This document shows positions 1 to 6,130 of a stretch of DNA of 9,156 bases, one piece after another. The position numbers were made by a program, and so were the translations under genes. The stretch is from CAZKCK01 sp964552325. GTDB taxonomy: Bacteria > Bacteroidota > Bacteroidia > Bacteroidales > TTA-H9. The DNA lies in NCBI GenBank assembly GCA_964552325.1, contig CAZKHA010000139.1:1-9156 (forward strand). The letters are read 5' to 3'. Within the stretch, counting starts at the first letter, position 1. Each line of letters opens with the position of its first letter. The notes beneath the pieces were generated by a model. That model worked only from the letters and a program-made list of their open reading frames with translations, did no database searches and was not told the DNA's origin.

Positions 1-187
1 ACTGGGAATTACAAGAGTGCTATAGCGTAGAAAAGATTTTCTATCTCTCTTTCAGACAAACTTTTAACCGAGAGATGGACATAAAATATATAAAGATAAA
101 CTTCAATAAATGTTTTTAGAAATATGAACCTAAAGAATGCACTGGCTATGACAAGTTGTCTGTTTTATTGTCAGGTTATTACTAATA

Positions 188-215
188 TTGCTATTTTTAC
201 TGCTAAAATAATTTG
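188..215 (+). promoter_or_regulatory. Possible Bacteroidota-type promoter for the first gene
   Basis: TTG at 188-190 is separated by 18 bases from TAATTTG at 209-215. This resembles the Bacteroidota housekeeping promoter (TTG, then TAnnTTTG), with the -7 box one base short of consensus. If used, transcription would begin near 222 and give a leader of about 98 bases containing the hairpin at 244-281. In DNA this AT-rich such a match can arise by chance. Confidence 0.28.
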
Positions 216-243
216 CACTACATAAACAGTGTGTTACTGCTAA

Positions 244-281
244 TGCCGGCAACAAAACATACTGCCGTTACGTTGGTGGCA
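244..281. repeat. Imperfect hairpin just before the first gene (attC-like in look, not canonical)
   Basis: TGCCGGCAAC (244-253) can pair with GTTGGTGGCA (272-281) in nine of ten positions, one of them G-T, around an 18-base loop. The right arm lies in the sequence GTTACGTTGGTGGCAA, which resembles short GTTA/GGTGGCAA stretches that I recall in front of accessory genes in Bacteroidota; that resemblance is from memory and not verified. The arms end in AAC and GTT as in integron attC sites, but the GTTRRRY consensus is not met. It may be an intergenic repeat, a recombination site remnant, or an mRNA leader structure. Confidence 0.45.
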
Positions 282-319
282 ATACTGGCAGACTATTGAA
301 ACGAAAGCAAAACAAAAGG

Positions 320-1336
320 ATGACAGAAATTAAGTTACATAAGACAACAACAAAAGGTCTTAAACTTATTGGAATGACAGTTCCATTTGTTGTAATTGGG
401 ATTTGGATTGTAACAAAGGAACCTCCAGGAACAATAGATTACATAATGGGGTGGTTTTGCACATGTTTTTTTGGACTTGGCATTCCTATCGGACTTTTTC
501 AAACGTTTGATAAACGACCTCAAATAATAATAAATGAAAATGGAGTTTGGGATAGGACGACTAAACAAGATGAAATTAAGTGGGAACAGGTTATAGAAGC
601 TTATCCACTGGATATTTTTAACCAAAAATTTATTTCTATCGTTGCAGACAAAACGTTTGTATTTAAAAAGAAACAATACAAATGGGCAGCAAAAATAAAT
701 AAGATAGTAGGAGCACAACAATTGAATCTGCATTTGGGTCAGATAAACGTTGATGTAAACAAACTGGCTGAACTAATTAACGATTTAAGCAAAGCCAAAA
801 AGGAGGATAGAAAGAAACTCCTTCTATCATTTAAAGTCAACCGAAAAGGTTTTTCTCTGGCTGTTCTTCCAAAAATACTTTTATACATTTCAATCTCAAT
901 TTCTTTACTTCTGTTGTCTTTTACAGGACCTACTGCATTTATCACTATAATGATTTTGATGGGTATTGCTGCTTTAACTGCTCGTTGGTATTGGTTTAGC
1001 AACGATAATTCGAAAATCAGAAAGTATGCAGGGATAATAACATGGTTTGGCTTAGTAAATATGGTCTTGTTTTTATTGACTATAGAGTCCTATGAATACG
1101 TGTCAGATAAAGTTGGACACAAAATAGCGACGGAACTTGAATGCTACAGAAAGCAACACTCTAATTATCCAAACACCTTAAATTCAGTTAATAAGAATTT
1201 GGACTTGAATGTTTTTGAAAAGTACATTGCGAGTAAGATTGAATATAAATCGACTTCAACGGACTATGAGCTGACAACAACAAATATGTTTGATAAGCCG
1301 AAACTTTTTGACAAACAATTAAAAGAATGGAAATAA
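320..1336 (+). CDS. Five-TM protein with PH-like (STM3941-type) N-terminal region and pilin-like C-terminus
   Basis: ATG at 320 gives 338 residues; an in-frame TTG at 296 would add eight, but ATG is preferred. Two TM helices (about 14-32 and 42-61) lead into a soluble stretch (about 62-165) that opens with FDKRPQIIINENGVWD and continues into IKWEQV. This layout and motif match uncharacterised bacterial PH-like STM3941-family proteins. Three more TM helices follow (about 183-201, 203-221, 236-255). The last 80 residues include CYRKQHSNYPNTLNSV and a later YKSTSTDYELTT, a pattern like the C-terminal domain of GspG-type pseudopilins (a Y..H..YP helix then beta strands). The role is unknown; membrane location is clear. 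The gene is visibly richer in A and T, with many AAA and ATT codons, than its neighbours, and is flanked by structured repeats, which hints at acquisition. The PH-like call is fairly good, the pilin-like call tentative. Confidence 0.72.
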   Translation: MTEIKLHKTTTKGLKLIGMTVPFVVIGIWIVTKEPPGTIDYIMGWFCTCFFGLGIPIGLFQTFDKRPQIIINENGVWDRTTKQDEIKWEQVIEAYPLDIFNQKFISIVADKTFVFKKKQYKWAAKINKIVGAQQLNLHLGQINVDVNKLAELINDLSKAKKEDRKKLLLSFKVNRKGFSLAVLPKILLYISISISLLLLSFTGPTAFITIMILMGIAALTARWYWFSNDNSKIRKYAGIITWFGLVNMVLFLLTIESYEYVSDKVGHKIATELECYRKQHSNYPNTLNSVNKNLDLNVFEKYIASKIEYKSTSTDYELTTTNMFDKPKLFDKQLKEWK

Positions 1337-1385
1337 ATACTGCCTCCATCATCAGCTACCCAGTAATTGCCGCAGCAAGGATTTT

Positions 1386-1474
1386 TGCCAAGCATATTTT
1401 AGCTAAGAATGTTTTTAGGCTTGTCAATAAAAAGTTTACCATCTTATTTTGCACAAAGCCTAGGCTGCTTGGCA
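1386..1474. repeat. Nested inverted repeats between the first two genes
   Basis: A perfect 9-base outer pair, TGCCAAGCA (1386-1394) and TGCTTGGCA (1466-1474), encloses a second pair, TAGGCTT (1416-1422) and AAGCCTA (1456-1462). The inner pair extends by GT/AC with one bulged A. The two arms are asymmetric: 21 bases separate the stems on the left and three on the right. No coding potential is seen. It could be a miniature mobile element remnant, a structured RNA or a regulatory fold. There is no T-run, so it is not a simple terminator. Confidence 0.5.
1421..1451 (+). promoter_or_regulatory. Possible promoter for the ankyrin gene inside the nested repeats
   Basis: TTG (1421-1423) and TATTTTG (1445-1451) are 21 bases apart, close to the Bacteroidota pattern, with the -7 box one T short. 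It sits inside the inner inverted repeat, so folding and transcription could be linked. A small hairpin, ACGTT (1508-1512) with AACGT (1520-1524), lies between it and the ATG. The match is weak. Confidence 0.22.
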
Positions 1475-1538
1475 TCATCCCTTATCGCTCTAACTACTAC
1501 CATTAAAACGTTTTGCACGAACGTAACTATTCAATAGT

Positions 1539-2873
1539 ATGAAACCGAAACGCTTACTAATTATCATGAGCCTACTGGTACTAAGTATGGCACTTGGGTT
1601 GGGGATTTATTGGCTGTTCACTTCACCAAAGCCGGAGGTGCTTCCTATGCCAAAGTCCGTAAGCACACCTATAAACGACACTACCACAAAGCAAGCAGCC
1701 AAAGCTGTGGGTTACAACTATGGGCCGTATTGGCAAAAGCATTATAATCGGGCTATACACTGCATCAACCTTCACTTGCTCGATTCGTTGCGATACGAGC
1801 TGGATTGTTTAGGATCAATGCCTCAAGGGGATAACATGTTGTTGCTCAATCACGCCATCCACCACAATGCTATTGAACTTGTGGCAGAGCTGGTCAAACG
1901 TAATAAATCAGGATCTGGGTTTCCGTTTCAATTGCAATCGTACGGCGGAAATTTTTTAGAAGAATACATCAACCTTAAAACCTTCCGGTATATAGTGGCG
2001 GAAGGTTTGTATAAGTTCCCCGAAACCGAGGATTCCACTCTTTCGTTGGTTGCCGCCATCAAATATAAGAACACTGATCTTGTAAATTATTGGTTAATAA
2101 ATGGATGCGACAGCCACCTCGATTCAATGGTTTTATATTGCCCCGGTGAATGCTACGATGAGTTTCATTCTCCCTTAACCATGGCTATAAGCCAATGCGA
2201 CACCCTGTTGATCAGGAGGTTTTTGGGTATGGGAGCATCCCTAAAACCGCTCCATTTTGGGTATGCTGCTACTAGCTGTAAGAAATTTATATACAAGATT
2301 CTGCACAATGAACTGAATTACCCAAGCAGCACTATACTTTATAAGCAGCTACATGGCTGCGCTTATGGCGGTGATTTGGCCGGGGCAATTGAGGTTTTAA
2401 AACTTGGGGCACAACTTAACCAACCCGATAGCATGAATCGGACTCCTATCTTTAGCGCAATTGAACAAGGGTTTTGTGGGGCTTCGCGTAATGAACATGA
2501 AAAATTTGAAGTGCTGAAGTTTTTGGTGCAAAAAGGGGCGGAAGTTAATTATCAAGATCGTGATGGGATTACACCTTTAATGTACAGCAGCAAGAATTTT
2601 GGGTATTACTACGAGGTAGTTTCCAAGCTCTATTTAGCCCGTTACCTACTCGATAATGGAGCCTCCACCGAGCTAAAGGATAACGGCGGAAACAGCTTTT
2701 GGGACCATATATTGATTAATAAAAATTACGAATTTATTGACTTTTTCCTTAAAGATACTCGAACACCCGAAGATGCAAGGCGTAAATTGAAGGCATTTGC
2801 AAAACGCATCACACCCGAACAACGCCAAACATGGGACAACAATATTTACAGAACACAAGATTTCTACAACTAA
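1539..2873 (+). CDS. Membrane-anchored ankyrin-repeat protein
   Basis: The 444-residue product starts with MKPKR and one hydrophobic helix (about 5-27), an uncleaved anchor or signal sequence without a lipobox, so the rest is probably periplasmic. A Ser/Thr/Pro-rich spacer (about 29-55) leads to a helical repeat region. The clearest ankyrin units lie at about 166-198 (ending YWLINGCD), 208-238 (HSPLTMAIS ... LGMGAS), 268-298 (EVLKLGAQLN), 299-339 (NRTPIFSAIEQG ... FLVQKGAEVN), 340-382 (DRDGITPLMYSS ... LLDNGASTELK) and 383-405. Earlier repeats at 98-120 are degenerate. Ankyrin arrays bind proteins; no enzyme domain is visible, so the partner is unknown. Nine cysteines (75, 90, 190, 201, 205, 220, 247, 274, 313) are unusual for an ankyrin protein and would matter if it is exported. 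The ATG follows a TA-rich stretch with no Shine-Dalgarno, normal for this phylum. It appears to be transcribed alone, with a terminator downstream. Confidence 0.82.
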   Translation: MKPKRLLIIMSLLVLSMALGLGIYWLFTSPKPEVLPMPKSVSTPINDTTTKQAAKAVGYNYGPYWQKHYNRAIHCINLHLLDSLRYELDCLGSMPQGDNMLLLNHAIHHNAIELVAELVKRNKSGSGFPFQLQSYGGNFLEEYINLKTFRYIVAEGLYKFPETEDSTLSLVAAIKYKNTDLVNYWLINGCDSHLDSMVLYCPGECYDEFHSPLTMAISQCDTLLIRRFLGMGASLKPLHFGYAATSCKKFIYKILHNELNYPSSTILYKQLHGCAYGGDLAGAIEVLKLGAQLNQPDSMNRTPIFSAIEQGFCGASRNEHEKFEVLKFLVQKGAEVNYQDRDGITPLMYSSKNFGYYYEVVSKLYLARYLLDNGASTELKDNGGNSFWDHILINKNYEFIDFFLKDTRTPEDARRKLKAFAKRITPEQRQTWDNNIYRTQDFYN

Positions 2874-2908
2874 AAGCTGTTGCAGGTTTCCTTAATTATG
2901 TCTTTGCC

Positions 2909-2940
2909 TTTGCGGGCGTGCCTGCTTTTTTGTAGTTTCG
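2909..2940 (+). promoter_or_regulatory. Probable promoter of the TetR-type regulator gene
   Basis: TTTG (2909-2912) and TAGTTTCG (2933-2940) are 20 bases apart, a good match to the Bacteroidota -33/-7 pattern with one mismatch (C for T) in the -7 box. The leader would be about 55 bases. It overlaps the preceding terminator hairpin, and its -7 box ends at the start of the right arm of the CAGGTTTC/GAAACCTG repeat, which could serve as a binding site. Confidence 0.4.
2912..2931 (+). terminator. Probable intrinsic terminator of the ankyrin gene
   Basis: GCGGG (2912-2916), loop CGTG, and CCTGC (2921-2925) form a five-pair stem with one G-T pair, followed at once by six T residues (2926-2931). 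It starts 38 bases after the ankyrin stop codon. A longer inverted repeat, CAGGTTTC (2883-2890) with GAAACCTG (2940-2947), encloses it and could enlarge the structure. Confidence 0.5.
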
Positions 2941-3001
2941 AAACCTGATAATACTTTGCAAAGTGTTTTACGTAAGCTAAGAACCTACTAAAAGTTGGCG
3001 T

Positions 3002-3535
3002 ATGATTGATCGTAGAAGCAGGTGGATAATCCTTGGATATGAGCTTTTTGCACATTCAGGTACGGCGGGTATCAAGGTGGAGGTATTGGCCAAGGCCGTT
3101 GGTAAAAGCAAATCGTCGTTTTACCATCATTTTGCCGATGTTGAACTGTTTATAGATGAATTGCTGCAATTCCACCTGCAACAGGCCCATTGCATTGCCG
3201 AAAAAGAACGGCTAGCGCAGTGCATCGATCCTGAACTTATCGCTATCCTAGTTGAGCATAAGACCGATTTGTTGTTCAACAGGCAGTTGAGAATTGGCAG
3301 GAACAACAAGCACTTTGCCGAAATCCTGGAACAATCGAACCGGATTGTAGGCCAAACGTTTGTGGCCTTATGGGTACGCGATTTAAACTTAAACCTTTCG
3401 CAACCACAGCTTGAAGGGCTTTTTGAGCTCGCCCTCGAGAATTTCTACTTACAGATTAACCCGCAGAACATAAATCATCCTTGGCTTTCGGACTACTTTG
3501 CCCAATTAAAGCGGATTGTAGCCCGTTTTGCTTAA
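3002..3535 (+). CDS. TetR/AcrR-family transcriptional regulator
   Basis: The 177-residue protein has the TetR layout: an N-terminal DNA-binding three-helix unit (about 8-50) and an all-helical ligand-binding and dimer domain (about 52-177). The helix-turn-helix shows GIKVEVLAKAVGKSKSSFYHHF (residues 23-44), with VEVLAKAV as helix 2, a Gly at the turn, and SKSSFYHHF as the recognition helix, followed by the usual acidic residue and hydrophobic helix (ADVELFIDELL). The ligand domain is not diagnostic; its inducer is unknown. The length is slightly short for the family (usually about 190-210). The gene lies 80 bases upstream of, and in line with, two small membrane-protein genes, with a palindrome between (3549-3566), so local repression of those genes is the simplest reading. 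The ATG is the first codon in frame and no Shine-Dalgarno is seen. Confidence 0.88.
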   Translation: MIDRRSRWIILGYELFAHSGTAGIKVEVLAKAVGKSKSSFYHHFADVELFIDELLQFHLQQAHCIAEKERLAQCIDPELIAILVEHKTDLLFNRQLRIGRNNKHFAEILEQSNRIVGQTFVALWVRDLNLNLSQPQLEGLFELALENFYLQINPQNINHPWLSDYFAQLKRIVARFA

Positions 3536-3548
3536 AAGCTGCGCACGA

Positions 3549-3566
3549 TTGTACGCTAGCGTCTAA
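3549..3566. promoter_or_regulatory. Candidate operator palindrome upstream of the four-TM gene
   Basis: ACGCTAGCGT (3553-3562) is a perfect 10-base palindrome. Counting the flanking TT and AA, the 18-base site TTGTACGCTAGCGTCTAA is symmetric at 14 of 18 positions. It lies 24 bases before the -7 box at 3587, where the -33 element should be, and TetR-family dimers bind such sites. The link to the adjacent regulator is inferred from position only. It could instead be a fragment of a dispersed repeat, since a related GACGC/GCTAGAC arrangement occurs at 7880-7897. Confidence 0.35.
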
Positions 3567-3586
3567 AATTTCATTGCTGCACAAGC

Positions 3587-3594
3587 TACTTTTG
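3587..3594 (+). promoter_or_regulatory. Promoter -7 box of the four-TM gene
   Basis: TACTTTTG matches the Bacteroidota -7 consensus TAnnTTTG exactly. It lies 21 bases before the ATG, so the leader is short, as is common in this phylum. No TTG is seen at the right distance upstream; the palindrome at 3549-3566 sits there instead, consistent with a regulated promoter. Confidence 0.45.
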
Positions 3595-3615
3595 CCGCAT
3601 CAAAATTAAAATACG

Positions 3616-4062
3616 ATGGCAAATGTAACGACGACGGAATTCCATAGGAATTATTTGAAGTTTACGGCTGTGGTGGTTGGCAGTTTTGGCCCCGTTTTTT
3701 TCTTGGGCACCATGCTTGCTACTTCAGAAGCAGCGCGATGGTCGCTTGATTTATTGAGTTGGCCCCTGGATGGCTTGCAAACGTATGATTCTCCAACCAC
3801 TAGGTTTTTATCGGCGCTAACGGGCGGGTTTTTGTTTGGCTGGGGCGTTTGCATCTGGTGCCTTCAAAAATGGGTGTATCCTTTGGCCCCTGAAGGGGTT
3901 CGCAAAGCGGTGCTCAGCGGCCTGCTGGCCTGGTGTTTTTTTGATAGTGCAGGTTCCATTGCATCAGGGAATGCTTTGAATGTGCTTTTTAACCTTGTGG
4001 TGCTTTTGGTGGCTGTAGGCCCTCTTTGGAAGCCAGCCCAAAACAAATTAGCAAACACTTAA
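3616..4062 (+). CDS. Small four-TM membrane protein of unknown function
   Basis: The 148-residue product has four predicted TM helices (about 14-34, 62-83, 97-114 and 121-137). Conserved-looking motifs are TTRFLSALTGGFLFGWGV, where polar and Gly-rich residues enter helix 2, and FFDSAGSIASGNALNVLFN between helices 3 and 4; a buried Asp, several Ser and an Asn suggest a functional polar patch. I recall similar short membrane proteins in proteobacteria, some carrying a wrong 'excinuclease' label in databases; I cannot check that here. It has no signal peptide or lipobox. It follows the TetR-type gene by 80 bases with its own -7 box and a palindrome in front, and is followed by another small membrane protein, so the three may form one controlled unit for export or envelope stress. 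The function is not established. Confidence 0.78.
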   Translation: MANVTTTEFHRNYLKFTAVVVGSFGPVFFLGTMLATSEAARWSLDLLSWPLDGLQTYDSPTTRFLSALTGGFLFGWGVCIWCLQKWVYPLAPEGVRKAVLSGLLAWCFFDSAGSIASGNALNVLFNLVVLLVAVGPLWKPAQNKLANT

Positions 4063-4096
4063 TATAATACACTAGTAAAAAATTCAAAATATTTTA

Positions 4097-4131
4097 AGAT
4101 TCCTCGCCGCATTGCATTACGCTCGGAATCT
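4097..4131. repeat. REP-like inverted repeat element
   Basis: AGATTCC (4097-4103) pairs with GGAATCT (4125-4131). After a two-base mismatch the stem continues as GC (4106-4107) with GC (4121-4122), around a 13-base loop. The AGATTCCTCGC and GCTCGGAATCT ends look like the dispersed element often seen as TTCCGAGCG...GCGAGGAATCT in many bacterial genomes (recalled, not searched). It lies between the two membrane-protein genes. Confidence 0.6.
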
Positions 4132-4142
4132 CCTTATTTTTA
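4112..4142 (+). promoter_or_regulatory. Possible promoter of the three-TM gene, partly inside the REP-like element
   Basis: TTG (4112-4114), in the loop of the repeat element, is 20 bases before TATTTTTA (4135-4142), which matches TAnnTTTG at all but the last base. The ATG follows 28 bases later. If real, the inserted repeat supplies half the promoter. Confidence 0.28.
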
Positions 4143-4169
4143 GCGAACATCAATAAATATAATATAATT

Positions 4170-4517
4170 ATGAAAAAAAACAAACTCACGGCCATTAAGC
4201 TGCTGCTGCTGGCACAAACCCTGGCCATACTTATTTACACCTATCTGGCCGTAAGAAATGAGGGATGGGGCTTACTTGATCAAGTGACCAAGAATTTGTT
4301 GGAAATGGGTTGGAACGGACAGTTTAACCTCGACTTTGCAAGCTACCTGCTGCTTTCGGCAGTTTGGATACTATGGCGGAATGCCTACTCGGCCTCTTCA
4401 TTCATCCTTGCCTTGATGGCTGCTACAATTGGCATACTATTTTTTGCACCTTATTTGTTGTTTTTGTTATCGAAAGAAGGTGGCGACCTAAAACGGGTGC
4501 TTACTGGGAAGCACTAA
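4170..4517 (+). CDS. Small three-TM membrane protein, DUF2834-like layout
   Basis: The 115-residue product has TM helices at about 8-27, 55-70 and 76-100. Between the first and second is an amphipathic stretch with GWGLLDQVTKNLLEMGWNGQFNLDF; the W.GQ..LDF then W.LWR pattern and the late G..F.APYLL helix resemble DUF2834-type and related small membrane proteins, but the match is from memory and loose. The product ends with a charged tail (SKEGGDLKRVLTGKH). It follows the four-TM gene by 107 bases across a REP-like element and is likely part of the same locus or has its own promoter at 4112-4142. The function is unknown. Downstream, 251 bases separate it from the convergent barrel gene, with no clear terminator. 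Confidence 0.75.
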   Translation: MKKNKLTAIKLLLLAQTLAILIYTYLAVRNEGWGLLDQVTKNLLEMGWNGQFNLDFASYLLLSAVWILWRNAYSASSFILALMAATIGILFFAPYLLFLLSKEGGDLKRVLTGKH

Positions 4518-4768
4518 CAATTCCTGCATCTTGTAAACATAGATGGTTTGTATATGCTCAATCCGCACAAATTGGCGTGGCTAAAGCCGCGTAATCAGCA
4601 AGCCAAGCCTCAATTGGCGATTTTGATTGTGGTTTCGCGATATGCCGTTCCATCAGGGGAAGTGTAATGCTAATTAGCTGTAATTATCCAGATATTGAGC
4701 GAAATACAGAAATCTGTCCGGTAGGGGTTGCCAATGAACTATCCTTAATAAGCTATACCTTCCCTAGG

Positions 4769-6130
4769 TTAATTGCTAAGAAAATAGCTGAAGTTTACGC
4801 CCACACCATAAAACCAATCTTCGCGGCGATAATCAACTCTTACTAGCTGATTTCCAATATAGGGCGTAGCACTGATTGCCCAACGGTTCCAACGCTTTTG
4901 AATGCCTGCCGAAACAACAAGGTTATTGAAGGTTTGCAAGCTTGGCGCAGCTTTAAAATCAATTTGATGATTTAATGAGTCGCGGCCAGGGCGATTGTTG
5001 AAGCGAAGTTGCGATGAAGCATATACATCGAATCCGGTTGCTATGGCAAGGGATACGGTTAATCCATTCTTAAAGGGATAATAATAGGAGAACTGAACAG
5101 GAATTTGCACGATGGATGTATTGAGTTCAATGTCAGACATATTACCATCGAATTGGGGCTTATCACCATAAACCTGGTGAATGTGTTTTGACTTTTTGTC
5201 AAAGAAATCTTGTTCATCCCTAAACTTCTCGTCCTTGTTCACCATATATTTAATACCAGTAGCCAATCCCCAGTGTTTGGCGGCAATTAGTTCGAACTGG
5301 GTACCAGCACCAAACTGTGAGTTATTTATCTCTAAACCCGCCATTACGCGCGCATCCAAATCAATAAAAAAGGGCTTTGCAGTACGTTGAGAGCTAGTCG
5401 CCAATCGATTGTTCGAAGAATTCTTTGCTGGCTTATATGTATTGACACGATCCGGTTTTTTTTGTTTTTTTATATCGGTTTTCTTTGCTAATTCAACCTT
5501 GGGCACTGTGCCCAGACTTATGCTACGGCTAGTCTTTTTAAGCATGGGCAAATCCTTCGCGTGAATAGCATTAACTGACAATATTTGAGAGGGTTGCAAA
5601 AAGGCTATAAGCGGCGAAATAGCATTTGCATCTGCATTTCTATTTGGCTGTGCAAGTAACGGTTCATTTATTGTGGCATCAGCTATCACTTCTTTGTTTG
5701 CATCAGGTGTGGCATTTGGCGTATTCTGATTTGCGGTGCTTGCTGGTGCATATGTGTCAATAGCTTTATGGGCACTGTGTTGAGCTGTTGGCTGAGGTTT
5801 TTCGTCAGGGCGTGTAGGCTGGGTTATTGGGTTTGTGTCTTGGTTTGATTGTGTATAAGTATTTGATTGCGAGATGGATGTTTTTGGGTTAACGGAGGGG
5901 ATTGTGGCATTGTCAGCTTGGTTTCGGAGCGAAAGGTTCCACCATACCAAACCTGTAATTAGCCCCACAAGGGCTGTATAAATGAGCCCATGACCGCCAA
6001 TACGTCTGTAGAAAGGCCCACGGTGACGGGTCACAAAACGGAAAACTTTATCTACATCTTGTTCCGCGACCTTTTGAGGGAGGCCTTCCAGTTTTTTCCG
6101 GATAGCTTCATCAAAATTCTCAGTTTTCAT
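4769..6130 (-). CDS. Inner-membrane-anchored protein with C-terminal beta-barrel domain (putative anti-sigma/sensor)
   Basis: The 453-residue product reads, from the N-terminus: a cytoplasmic segment (1-47) with FDEAIRKKLEGLP, typical of Bacteroidota proteins encoded next to ECF sigma factors; a TM helix (about 48-66), preceded by Arg residues (42-43), so N-in/C-out; a Gln/Asn/Thr/Pro/Ala-rich linker (about 67-190), then a Lys-rich part (about 195-250); and a C-terminal domain (about 253-453) of alternating polar/hydrophobic strands such as FIDLDARVMAGLEI, SIVQIPVQFSYYYPF, GLTVSLAIATGFDVYA and WFYGVGVNFSYF, as in PorT/OMP_b-brl-type barrels. There is no cleaved signal peptide. It would span from cytoplasm to outer membrane in one chain. 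Its ATG lies inside the end of the sigma gene (11-base overlap), implying coupled translation and stoichiometric production. The likely role is binding the sigma factor through the N-terminus and releasing it on an envelope signal; this is inferred from architecture and context, not from a known anti-sigma motif. Confidence 0.8.
   Translation of the reverse strand: MKTENFDEAIRKKLEGLPQKVAEQDVDKVFRFVTRHRGPFYRRIGGHGLIYTALVGLITGLVWWNLSLRNQADNATIPSVNPKTSISQSNTYTQSNQDTNPITQPTRPDEKPQPTAQHSAHKAIDTYAPASTANQNTPNATPDANKEVIADATINEPLLAQPNRNADANAISPLIAFLQPSQILSVNAIHAKDLPMLKKTSRSISLGTVPKVELAKKTDIKKQKKPDRVNTYKPAKNSSNNRLATSSQRTAKPFFIDLDARVMAGLEINNSQFGAGTQFELIAAKHWGLATGIKYMVNKDEKFRDEQDFFDKKSKHIHQVYGDKPQFDGNMSDIELNTSIVQIPVQFSYYYPFKNGLTVSLAIATGFDVYASSQLRFNNRPGRDSLNHQIDFKAAPSLQTFNNLVVSAGIQKRWNRWAISATPYIGNQLVRVDYRREDWFYGVGVNFSYFLSN

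Larger units (their letters stand above)
1..319. other. AT-rich non-coding leader region with several inverted repeats
   Basis: No convincing coding region is seen on either strand before the first gene. Visible structure: a perfect inverted repeat TAGAAAA-GA-TTTTCTA at 28-43, the arms ATCTCTC (43-49) and GAGAGAT (70-76), and a GACAA-G-TTGTC hairpin inside 150-160. None is followed by a clear T-run, so none is called a terminator. The stretch also holds a possible promoter (188-215) and the imperfect hairpin at 244-281, listed separately. The end of an upstream gene might lie before the window; it cannot be judged. Confidence 0.5.

Noticed and set aside
244..281. Canonical integron attC site
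   Set aside because: The GTTRRRY/RYYYAAC core is not matched and no integrase gene is present; kept only as an imperfect hairpin.
335..1002. Minus-strand frames inside the first gene (Cys- and Phe-rich)
   Set aside because: Mirror images of a plus-strand gene with coherent TM and PH-like features.
4576..4591. Hairpin CGTGGC-TAAA-GCCGCG after the three-TM gene
   Set aside because: Good stem but no T-run, so not called a terminator; it may still help end transcription between convergent genes.
4364..4594. 76-residue frame overlapping the three-TM gene
   Set aside because: Runs in another frame through a clearly membrane-type coding sequence; no signal of its own.
4669..4678. Palindrome GCTAATTAGC between convergent genes
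   Set aside because: Perfect but short, AT-rich and not near any start; probably chance.
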